Shown here piece after piece: positions 21,004 to 31,345 of a stretch of 64,000 bases of DNA (positions within the stretch are counted from its first letter, which is position 1; every line of letters starts with the position of its first letter). The notes under the pieces were generated by a model. The model did not search any database and had not been told where the DNA came from. It was given only the letters and a program-made list of their open reading frames with translations. Source of the DNA: Drosophila miranda (lineage: Eukaryota > Arthropoda > Insecta > Diptera > Drosophilidae); contig NW_022881603.1 of NCBI RefSeq assembly GCF_003369915.1, positions 6,369,249-6,433,248 of the forward strand. Direction: 5' to 3'. Both the position numbers and the translations under genes were made by a program.

Positions 21004-22303
21004 CTAAATCAAAATCCTTGGCCAGATACAGTAGCCGATGAGGAGGAATAGCGTCGCAGCGAGTGTGCTGGTTGTCTGGCTGGCCCCGGCTGTCACCTCG
21101 GTTGGCATTGGCTGCTCCGTTGGTTCCATGTCCATTTCGGGGACTTCTCCCCGACTCGACCTTGTTATCTGTTCCACCTGTTGGCGTATGACGCTGCCCG
21201 GACGGACCTCCACTTTTGGGCAGGGGAAAGCAGTAGACACGCTCAACCTCCAACACTAGAGGCGTGGCACTGTCCGAAGCCAGAGATGTCTCTGTGACGG
21301 TTAGGGGCACGCATATGGTAGGCTCCTCGGCCGCGTTCCGCTCCTCGTAGGGTATCCCAACGCGGGTGATATTGAGCGGCCGTTGCGGCACCAGCGTCTC
21401 CGGCACCCTCAGCTCGCTGTGCATCTGGGCGGAGTTGAGCGAGTCCTCGTAGTACTTGTAGTCATCCACAGAATCCCCAACGCTATCGTCGCGCCTGTCA
21501 ATGTTCATGCTGAGATTCCTATCCACGCGTTCGGGTTCGGTGCTCGCGGTGTTGGAGGAGCTGTCGATAAAATCCGTGGGCCAGTTGAGCGAGACCGTTG
21601 TTGACCTCGTGGCTTGAGTGGGCGCCGGAGGGTGCACCATGGATGACTGCGGCAGGCTTGAACTCGAGGAGCTAGTTGAAGATGGAGCCGGCACTGTAGT
21701 GTCATAGGGATAGGGATACGGCAAAGGCATCCAGCTGTCGTCCGTTGTGGATTGGGCAGGTCTACGTGCCGCCGTTGTCGTCTCCACAGATTCATTGATT
21801 TGCTTGGCCATGGCCTTAAGTAGAGGCTGCTGGGAGCTTATGCGCCGACGTCCGTGCTTCTCCGGCGATCGCTCAAAGCTGGCGGGACGAGCAAAGCCTG
21901 GACTCTGATATCCTCCAGGAGCGATGGGAGCCTGCTGTTCCTCGCTGGATCTGGATGGCTGCGCATCAATGCCTGAAACGGAGGCGTTTAGGGTTTGAAC
22001 ACACCGAAACATGCACTCTTACCTTCGGCTGGCACTCCCATCAGCATGGCCTCCAACCGCCCTCCAACCCGCTCCTTGGGCTGTTGCTCCGTGTCCGCCT
22101 CGTAGGGGTTCTCTGGATGCTCCGGCTTCCAGTTGCCAACTTCGTAGAATTGGGTCTGGACCAGGAATCTGTGCTTGCATATCCGAAATGCGTATACGTC
22201 CCCGGGGACGGGGCGGCGGCCCCTGCAGCTGCTGGGTGCTGATCAGGTGACATCCACTGAGGGCCACTAGCCACAGCATCCACTCGTGCGGGTGAATAAT
22301 CAT
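21004..22303 (-). pseudogene. Predicted secreted/GPI-anchored host protein, copy A
   Basis: Two exons: 22024-22303 (the ATG at 22301-22303 starts a hydrophobic signal-like MIIHPHEWMLWLVALSGC) and 21004-21972, joined by a 50-bp GT-AG intron, phase 1. Exon 2 is Ser/Thr/Pro-rich and ends in a hydrophobic tail (TLAATLFLLIGYCIW) after Gly/Ala/Ser, as in GPI-anchored proteins. Lesions: a frame break in exon 1 near 22150 shared with copy B; a 42-bp in-frame deletion near 21829 relative to copy B; and one extra T in the run at 21213-21217 that throws off the last 70 or so residues. Family not recognised; possibly an extracellular matrix or cell-surface protein. Confidence 0.75.
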
Positions 22304-22915
22304 CTTCGGATCTCACTTATCGGATGGGATTTTGTTTTCGATTTCTGTTTATATTATCGCGGCCTCTCGTGTGCCACTTCTGCTGATTGCTGGAGTATAA
22401 CTATTCGTATATTTTACAGTTAGTTTTTCAGCGGCTTTATTGTTTCATTCTCGTTTTCAGCGGCGGCCACAATAACAAACCATTGTGCGCGTGCTTTAAC
22501 GGAGCTTCGATGTCAATTCAATATTCGTTGTTGCTCTCCCCGCCTCCACTTCTCTGCATTTCTTTTCACCCCACTCCACGCCACTACACACACTCCACTC
22601 CACTCCACACTTGTAGGGGTACCGCTACCTCTTCTCGGTACCTCTTCGCTCCCGCGAATTCGACCAACCGACGCACACCTGTCCGCCCCTTCTAGATTCT
22701 CCAGGTACCTCTGTTCCTCTTTTCCCCAATATCTTCGGGTTTCCCGTAGACTATGAGTTGTGATCTGCACGCGACGGCTTCTAAACGGCAACTGACGTTG
22801 GCCAAATCAATTCAAAGCCCAAGCGCTGGTCAGACAGAAACCGAGAAGAAAGATTCTTTCTAACCACAGGCCATAGAAATTTTTCCATTGTTAAACTTAT
22901 TTTTTTTTCAATTTT
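22304..22915. other. Upstream region of host gene copy A
   Basis: A likely 5' UTR and promoter region, since the same DNA lies upstream of copy B (44460-45071). It contains a CCACTCCACTCCAC-type short repeat (22570-22610). No clear TATA box was identified and no gene was found. Confidence 0.4.
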
Positions 22916-23644
22916 TATACCCGATACTCAAAATGAGTATTGGGGTATATTAATTAGATTTGTGGTAAAAGTGGATGTGTGTAACGTCGAAAAGGAATCG
23001 TTTCCGACCCCATAAAGTATATATATTCTTGATCAGCATCAATAGCCGAGTCGATTGAGCCATGTCTGTCTGTCCGTCTGTCCGTCCGTCCGTCTGTCCG
23101 TCCCCTTCAGCGCCTAGTGCTCAAAGACTATAAGAGCGAGAGCAACGATGTTTTGTATCCAGACTTCTGTGATATAAAAGCTAGAGCACCCAATTTTGGG
23201 TCCACACTCCTAATATATCGGACCGAGACGAGTTTGTTTCAAAATTTCGCCACACCCCCTTCCGCCCCGCAAAGGATGAAAATCTGGGGATATTCACAAA
23301 TCTCAGAGACTATTAAGGCAAGAGTAACCAAATTTGGTATCCGCACTCCTGTTAGATCTCACTATAAAACGTATATCTCAAAATTTCGCCCCACCCCCTT
23401 CCGCCCCACAAAGGACGAAAATCTGTTGCATCCACAATATTGAGGATACGAGAAAACTAAAAACGCAGAATCATAGATAATGATCATATATATCAGATTG
23501 ATGAATCTGGATCAGATCAGATCATTTTTATAGCCAAAAGGAACAAATCAATTTGCAAACTGCCGGAGGAGAGCCATACTGACTTAGTATCGGGTATAAC
23601 TGTAGAGTTGCGGTCTCCGCAGCAACTCACAACGTTCCCCTCGT
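22916..23644 (+). mobile_element. ISY element, copy 4 (internal deletion)
   Basis: Both ends are present, but about 300 bp are missing between CTTCTGTGATAT and AAAAGCTAGAGC (about 23176). The same deletion is in ISY copy 11 (45072-45810), so the two are duplicates of one insertion between the host gene and S. The tetranucleotide run is at 23064-23105. Confidence 0.9.
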
Positions 23645-24088
23645 TTTCAATTTTAATTATGCGCAAGAGCGTTGAAACTTAATGGCGAATAAACAGTCTT
23701 TGGAGTTTTGCTTTTGGGGTCTATGCTTTGCCTGCCATGGCGGTGAAAATGCAGCGGAATTGATTTATTTTTTGGTGGACTCTCCATATTTCTTAACACT
23801 TACCATACGACAGTTTGACGACTATAAAAGGTGGTTTGTAGAACTTGTTGAAATTTTGAATAACTCTTAATAGAAAACTCAAAGCATTATAAGTATTGCT
23901 TGATCTTATCTGAATAGTTTTATGGTTAAAACTATTGTGATTGACACGTTCTAAACACGAATATATTTAGTTTGTCTTCTTATAGTAGTAGCACCTTCCA
24001 AGGCTTCTAAATAATTGCACCAAATTTAATCAAAGTTAAATTATTAGCCATAGAATACTATATTAAATCATACAAACATTAGATGATA
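23645..24088. repeat. Amplified segment S-R, copy 3 (S part)
   Basis: A complete S block ending TTAGATGATA, where an inverted ISY (copy 5) separates it from R. It is nearly identical to 45811-46254. Confidence 0.9.
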
Positions 24089-25203
24089 ACGAGGAAAAAC
24101 GTTGTGAGTTGCTGCGGACACCGCAACTCTACAGTTATACCCGATACTTAGTCAGTATGGCTCTCCTCCGGCAGACGCCGCGAAATATTAAACGACACGA
24201 CAAAGAGTGCGTGCGAGAGAGACAGAAAATCAGTCTGAGCGTGACGTCGGGCGCTGCGTAGCCAGTGCAAATTGATTTGTTTCTTTTGGGAATAAAAATG
24301 ATCCGATCTGATCCAGATTCAGCAGTCTGATAGATATGGTCATAATCTATGATTCTGCGTTTTTAGTTTTCTCGTATCCTCAATATTGTGGATGCAACAG
24401 ATTTTCGTCTTTTGTGGGGACGGAAGGGGGTGGGGTGAAATTCTGAGATATACGTTTTATAGTGAGATCTAACAGGAGTGCGGATACCAAATTTGGTTAC
24501 TCTAGCCTTAATAGTCTCTGAGATTTGTGGATGCCCCAGATTTTCGTCCTTTGCGGGGGCGGAAGGGGGTGTGGCGAAATTTGGACACGAAACGGTCAAG
24601 GTCCGATATCACAGGAGTGTGGATACCAAATTTGGTTGCTCTGGCTCTTATAGGTTCTGAGATCCTTGAACTCATATTTTGCAATTGGCAAAGCCGACCA
24701 TGAAACCTGTGTGTTAGAGAGAGACAGAGCGAGAAAGAATGAAATTGTTTTCTTGATTCTGGCTATACTCATTATACAATCTGGTTCAAATTTTACACTC
24801 TAGAACATATAGTCATCCTCTACGATTCTGCGTTTTTGGTTTTATCGTATCTTTAAAAATGTGGATGCCACAGATTTTCGTCCTTTGTGGGGGCGGAAGT
24901 GGGCGGGGCGAAGTTTTGAAATATTTTTGTAGCAGTGACATATCACAGAAGTCTGGATCCAAAACATCGTTGATCTAGCTCTTATAGTCTTTGAGCACTA
25001 GGCGCTGAAAGGGACGGACAGACGGACAGACGGACGGACGGACAGACGGACAGACAGACATGGCTCAATCGACTCGGCTATTGATGCTGATCAAGAATAT
25101 ATTATACTTTTGGGGTCGGAAACGATTCCTTCTGGACGTTACACACATCCACTTTTACCACAAATCTAATATACCCCAATACTCATTTTGAGTATCGGGT
25201 ATA
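24089..25203 (-). mobile_element. ISY element, copy 5 (inverted, full length)
   Basis: Inserted exactly between GATGATA and ATAAAATGG of the S/R border, without a TSD; the empty site is at 8805-8820 and 28681-28695. The tetranucleotide run is at 25011-25062. The minus-strand CT blocks read here as GAGAGAGACAGAGCGAGAAA (24717-24736) and GCGTGCGAGAGAGACAGAAA (24209-24228). It corresponds to ISY copy 12. Confidence 0.92.
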
Positions 25204-25923
25204 ATAAAATGGAGCTCTTCAAACCCATCCTTATACTTGTTGTAGAACTAAACGGCTTTTTGGTTTTATTTTATTTTACTGATGAGCTTTTTGGCCATAC
25301 CAATATTTTGACCGCAGGTGTATGCTTACACTTATGCAAATATGTGGCCAAATCGCTTGCCGTTTCGTGGCACAAAAGATTTAGCTGGTTTTAGCCCGTT
25401 TGCTGTTTGTTCTTGTAGCCTGTTGATGACAGCTATTTTTGTTTCTTCTTGTTGCTTGTTTGGCTAAAGGCTACTTTTCACCGAAGGCCAACGGTTAAAT
25501 AGTTTTGGGCCATGAGCTTATGAAATAATTCGCCGATTGAGTGGAGAGACCGGCTGGAGTTGGGCCACTAACCCATTCATGGACCACTACGTCTGTACGG
25601 CTCGATTCTCCCCGTTCCCATTCCCGTTCCCAATCCCAATCTCGCAAACTGTCATAATAATGCAACCAGCAACCAGTCGGAGGCGCTCTACAGACAATTT
25701 CCATGCATACATCAAGCAGCAGTAAGTGCAACAGCAAGCAGCACTAGAAGAAGATGAAGAGTCGACGGGAGTCGATGTAGAAATATGGAAAATTGGAAAT
25801 GCTCAACCTGCGCTGCATGGAATGAGATCAATAAACTGACAGAGGAAACTCGATCTGCGAAAAAGACAGTAAACCAGCAACGAAAAAGATAACAATAAAT
25901 AAGGAAAAATTAAAAAAAAAAAA
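25204..25923. repeat. Amplified segment S-R, copy 3 (first part of R)
   Basis: R sequence from ATAAAATGGAGC to the A-run near 25911-25923, where an inverted ISY (copy 6) is inserted. Confidence 0.9.
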
Positions 25924-27030
25924 ACGATGGGGAACGTTGTGAGTTGCTGCGGAGACCGCAACTCTACAGTTATACCCGATACTAAGTCAGTATGGATCTC
26001 CTCCGGCAGACGCCGCTAATATTAAACGACACGACAAAGAGTGCGTGCGAGAGAGACAGAAAATCAGTCTGAGCGTGACGTCGGGCGCTGCGTAGCCACT
26101 GCAAATTGATTTATTCCTATTGGCTATAAAAATGATCTGATCTGATCCAGATTCAGCAATCGGATAGATATGGTCATTATCTATGATTTTGCGTTTTTAG
26201 TTTTCTCAAATGTGCAATATTGTGGATGCAACAGATTTTCGTCTTTTGTGTGGGAGGAAGGGGGTGGGGGGAAATTTTGAGATACACGTTTTATAGCAAG
26301 ATCTAACAGGAGTGCGGGTACCAAATTTGGTTACTCTAGCCTTAATAGTCTCTGAGATTTGTGAATATCCCCAGATTTTCATCCTTTGCGGGGGCGGAAG
26401 GGGGTGTGGCGAAATTTTGAAACAAACTCGTCTCAGTCCGATATATTAGGAGTCTGGATACCAAATTTGGTTGCTCTAGCTTTTATAGTCTCTGAGATCT
26501 AGGCGCTAATGTTTTACTCTAAGCAAAGCCGGCTATGCTACGTGTGTGTTAGAGAGAGACAGGGCGAGAAAAAATGAAATCGTTTTCTTGATGCTGGCTA
26601 TAATAATAATACGATCCAATACAGATTCTGCAGTCTAAAATATATGGTCATTCTCTACGATTCTGCGTTTTTGGTTTTCTCATATCTCTAAAATTGTGGA
26701 TGCCACAGATTTTCGTCTTTTGTGGGGGCGGAAGTGGGCGGGGCGAAGTTTTGAAATATTTTTGTAGCAGTGACATATCACAGAAGTCTGGATCCAAAAC
26801 ATCGTTGTTCTAGCTCTTATAGTCTTTGAGCACTAGGCGCTGAAGGGGACGGACAGACGGACGGACGGACAGACGGACAGACAGACATGGCTCAATCGAC
26901 TCGGCTATTGATGCTGATCAAGAATATATATACTTTATGGCGTCGGAAACGATTCCTTCTGGACGTTACACACGTCCATTTTCACCACAAATCTAATATA
27001 CCCCAATACTCATTTTGAGTATCGGGTATA
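25924..27030 (-). mobile_element. ISY element, copy 6 (inverted, full length)
   Basis: Sits inside R between an A-run and ATAATAAGACCC. The uninterrupted site is visible in R copies 2, 4 and 5, and no TSD is present. It starts ACGATGGGG rather than ACGAGG, a variant of the 3' end. The tetranucleotide run is at 26851-26888. It is found only in this R copy and therefore inserted after this unit arose. Confidence 0.92.
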
Positions 27031-27304
27031 ATAATAAGACCCATAAACGCTTTGTCACGTCTGTCTGAGCATTATGGACACCAGACGATGGATGGGGAGG
27101 GTGGAGGATGGAGGATGGTGGAGGAGCAGTGGCTCGTAGTGAAATGGGAAAAATGGGAAAATCATCAAGTCGGTTTGGCGTAATGGAAACGTTAGTTTTT
27201 CTTTTATTGTTTTATAGCGGCAAAACTTTCACACTCGTTAACAAAATTATAATTTATTGAGTGCCCGATGCGATGAGTGCGAGTGCGTGTGCGTGTGTGT
27301 TTCT
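27031..27304. repeat. Amplified segment S-R, copy 3 (end of R)
   Basis: Remaining R sequence up to the R-to-ISY junction shared with copies 1, 2 and 4. Confidence 0.9.
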
Positions 27305-28244
27305 CAAAATGAGTATTGGGGTATATTAGATTTGTGGTAAAAGTGGATGTGTGTAACGTCCAAAAGGAATCGTTTCCGACCCCATAAAGTATATATATTC
27401 TTGATCAGCATCAATAGCCGAGTCGATTGAGCCATGTCTGTCTGTCCGTCTGTCCGTCCGTCTATAAGAGCGAGAGCAACGATGTTTCGGATCCAGACTT
27501 CTGTGATATGTCACTGCTACAAGAATATTTCAAAACTTTGCCCCGCCCACTTCCGCCCCCACAAAGGGCGAAAATCTGTGGCATCCACAATATTGAGGAT
27601 ACGAGAAAACTAAAAACGCAGAATCGTAGAAGATGACTATATCTTCTAGAGTGCAAAATCTGAACCAGATCGTATAATTATTATAGCCAGAATCAAGAAA
27701 ACAATTTCATTTTTTCTCGCCCTGTCTCTCTCTAACACACACGTAGCATAGCCGGCTTTGCTTAGAGTAAAACATTAGCGCCTAGATCTCAGAGACTATA
27801 AGAGCTGGAGCAACCAAACTTGGTATCCACACTCCTACTATATCGGACCGAGACGAGTTTGTTTCAAAATTTCGCCACAATCTGGGGATATTCACAAATC
27901 TCAGAGACTATTAAGGCTAGAGTAACCAAATTTGGTATCCGCACTCCTGTTAGATCTCACTATAAGACGTATATCTCACAATTTCGCCCCACCCCCTTCC
28001 GCCCCCACAAAGGACGAAAATCTGTTGCATCCACAATATTGAGGATACGAGAAAACTAAAAACGCAGAATCATAGATAATGATCATATATATCAGATTGC
28101 TGAATCTGGATCAGATCAGATCATTTTTATAGCCAAAAGGAACAAATCAATTTGCAAACTGCCGGAGGAGAGCCATACTGACTTAGTATCGGGTATAACT
28201 GTAGAGTTGCGGTCTCCGCAGCAACTCACAACGTTCCCCCTCGT
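27305..28244 (+). mobile_element. ISY element, copy 7 (5'-truncated)
   Basis: Left flank R and right flank S, like copy 1. It has a small internal deletion after TTTCGCCACA (27879). The hairpin and CGT end are at about 28202-28244. Confidence 0.87.
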
Positions 28245-28714
28245 TTTCAATTTTAATTATGCGCAAGAGCGTTGAAACTTAATGGCGAATAAACAGTCTT
28301 TGGAGTTTTGCTATTGGGGTCTATGCTCTGCCTGCCATGGCGGTGAAAATGCAGCGGAATTGATTTATTTTTTGGTGGAATCTCCATATTTCTTAACACT
28401 TACCATACGACAGTTTGACGACTATAAAAGGTGGTTTGTAGAACTTGTTGAAATTTTGAATAACTCTTAATAGAAAACTCAAAGCATTATAAGTATTGCT
28501 TGATCTTATCTGAATAGTTTTATGGTTAAAACTTTTGTGATTGACACGTTCTAAACACGAATATATTTAGTTTGTCTTCTTATGGTAGTAGCACCTTCCA
28601 AGGCTCCTAAATAATTGCACCAAATTTAATCCAAGTTAAATTATTAGCCATAGAATATTATATTAAATCATACAAACATTAGATGATAATAAAATGGAGC
28701 TCTTCAAACCCATC
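28245..28714. repeat. Amplified segment S-R, copy 4 (S and first bases of R)
   Basis: S runs without interruption into R and stops at CCCATC, where the BEL/Pao element is inserted. The 62-codon ORF at 28282-28470 differs from the other copies by three amino-acid changes. Confidence 0.9.
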
Positions 28715-29013
28715 TGTTGCAGCAGACGATCGTAATTACCCTATCGTAGCGTGTGCGATGTTGTGAGCAGAGCTTTTGCTCTCACACGCCGCGCTCTTGT
28801 ACTGCTCTCTGCGCATTCAAGATCGGCTCGACGGTGGAGTCGGGGAGTTTTGCTATCTCTGGCTGCGACCAGTCCAATAAATGCTTTGAAGTCGAGCACT
28901 TGTTTTTTTTAGTCATACATTACCTGACAATTTAACGTAAAAACCGAAACTAGAGCCCGCTGGACCGGAGTCATCATCACGTTTGTTTTTGGAAAAAGTC
29001 TTCCGAACTTTCA
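28715..29013 (+). repeat. Left LTR of the BEL/Pao element
   Basis: 299 bp, TGTTGCAGCAGACG...TTTCA. It differs from the right LTR at only a few places (for example GATCG versus GGTCG near the start), which indicates a recent insertion. It includes an AATAAA at about 28875. Confidence 0.93.
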
Positions 29014-29014
29014 T

Positions 29015-29032
29015 TGGCGCCCGAGCAGGGAC
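29015..29032 (+). other. Primer-binding site of the BEL/Pao element
   Basis: TGGCGCCCGAGCAGGGAC starts one base after the LTR and closely resembles the lysine-tRNA primer site used by some retroelements (one visible difference, recalled from memory). Confidence 0.6.
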
Positions 29033-29783
29033 ATCGGCATCCAGCATTTCGTGTAAATTCGCACGACAAACCAGTGACCTACAGTGCATCTTCGTTGTCT
29101 CGGCACAAGTCATTGGTTTTTTTTGTTCTGTTGCGAATAGAGCTCTAGCTGGCTGGTTTTGTGCGACAAATTGGATTCATCTTTACTCAACAAAAAAGGA
29201 AAGTGTTCGGCTAATCTATGCCGAATTCTCAGGTATTTAGTGCGAAAAAAATTGAGTGCTAGAACCAAGCCACCATTTTGTGCGCTGTGTTTTGGCCACT
29301 GATCTCAATTTCATTGGCACCTCGTTGAATTGGAATACCAATTAAATAAAACACAAAGTAATAAAATAAACCAAAGTGAACAGCCAGCAACATAAAATAT
29401 TTATTATATGCGGAATATTGGTGGATTGAAGAAAAGTGCAAATTGATGAGGGTTTACGGTACTTGCTAATCAGACGCTCCGGTCATTGCCGCTGTTTTCA
29501 ATTCTCTTTTGCGAAGTACCGCTTATTGGTGCTGCCTTTACTTCGGTAACGCTATCGTTGCGCCAAATTGTGCATAATTTGGCTGCGTTTGGTTGTGTGC
29601 ATTGGCAGCATAATTTGTGTTTGTTTCGCTGCGTTTACCCTTTGAAGCCGATACATAGTTTTTTGTGGAAATTTCGCGTTCTTTCATAGTTTTTTGCATA
29701 CCCTACAGTATTTTGTTAGTTAACCATTGTCTAAACCCAGTGCATTACTTTCCGACCCTCTTGAAGCAAGAGAAAGCGCCAGA

Positions 29784-31345
29784 ATGAGTGAAAAGGAAAG
29801 GGAAATTGTTACCAGGGAAGGAGGTTCAAAAGAAGGAGGGGGTCCAAAAGTCCTGCAAAAGTTAGCAACAGCAATGCAAAGACACGATAGGGTGATGGGC
29901 GGTCTAAGGCGTGTGAGAACGGCCTTTGAAGAAAAAACTAGTTCGTTCGACTCTCTTCAAATTAAATGCAGACTCGAGCTGATCGAAAATTATTGTGAAA
30001 AGTTGATGGATATACAGGCAGACGTGGATTGTTTAAATCCCAACAACGATCTACGAGCATCGGTCGAGGATATGTGTGTTACCACAAAGGCTCTGTACAT
30101 GTCTGCACTTAAAGAACCCGAAACTCAGCGAATACAGAGGAGGGATAGGAGTAGCCAGCGTCATTCATCACATCTGCCTAAAATGAATCTCCCCAAGTTT
30201 AGTGGAAAACATTTTGAATTTAAAAACTTTATAAGCCTTTTCGAGAGTTTGGTGCATAACGACCCAATATTATCAAATGTGGAAAAATTCAACCACTTAC
30301 TGTCGTGTCTCGTTGACGATGCATTGGGAACAGGGAAGGCGTTTCAGATCTCTGCAGAAAATTATGAGAAGGCTCTTGATAGTTTAAAGGAGGTTTACGA
30401 CAAAAAATATTTGATCTTTTCTGATACTGTTTCGCAGTTGTTTGAAAGTCCCAGCACAACAAAAGCTTCTGCTTCATGCCTTAGGTCCCTCATTGACAAG
30501 GTGTCAGCCATATATTCTTCTCTGCAGTCGTTAGGAAGTGAAAAAGACATAAATAGCGCGATGCTAATTCACATAGCGCTGTCTAAAGTAGATCCCACAA
30601 CGAAGTCTCGGTTCGAAGAGCAACTGGATTACGATAAACTACCGTCTTGGTCCGAGTGCGCAGCCCAGCTGAATCGGTGCTATCAGCATCTAGCTGCCGA
30701 AGAGTCAACACGGAATAAGGGTAAAACTAAACAAGAGACAAGTAAAGGACCCACTAAATCGTCATTTTCATGTGCAAAGACGGATAGGCGAGCTGATTCG
30801 TAATGTAGCTATTGCCACGCGGGGAATCATACCATAAGCAATTGTCAATCGTTTAGTGCTCTTCCTGTTCTACAACGGTTCGATATCACCAAGCAACTCC
30901 GACTGTGCATAAATTGTTTGAAGCCAGGTCATACAGTGACGAGGTGCAAGACAGCAAAATGTCGAGTGTGCTCTAAGCCCCATAACACTCTGCTTCATCG
31001 ATACGGGGTTGAGCCACAGCAAAATTGGCCTAGTTCTGTGCCAGTAGAACATTCGTCATCGTCTGAGCCTCAGACAGCTTATTCTAGTCACGTTGCTAGT
31101 GCTGACCAGGTTATTCTTGCTCCCGCTGTTGTAAATGTGCAAGATCGGTCCGGACAATTTCAGTATGCACGGGCACTTCTAGATTCCGGCTCCCAAATTA
31201 ATTTTATATCCGAGGATCTAGCCCAGCGCTTACGATTGCGCCGTGATGAGTCGTGCCTTAATATCACAACTGTTGGAAAAAACTCGTCCGTCATACTTCT
31301 GTCCAATCTCGTATCAACGATCACAACTTTGATTCCGATTTTTGG
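29784..31345 (+). pseudogene. BEL/Pao gag and protease (nonsense mutation)
   Basis: The first ATG is at 29784 (the frame is open slightly upstream). The Gag middle has LPKMNLPKFSGKHFEFKNF (about 30175-30230), the BEL/Pao Gag signature. A TAA at 30801-30803 interrupts the frame just before the zinc knuckles (CSYCHAGNHTISNC, CINCLKPGHTVTRC, CRVCSKPHN), which continue in the same frame. The protease active site ALLDSGSQINFI follows at about 31170-31205. The frame is lost near 31345, where the next ORF continues two bases over. Confidence 0.88.

Noticed and set aside
22861-23110. CRISPR-like regular repeats in the GACGGACAGACGG runs
   Set aside because: They are simple tetranucleotide repeats inside ISY in a eukaryotic genome, without spacers.
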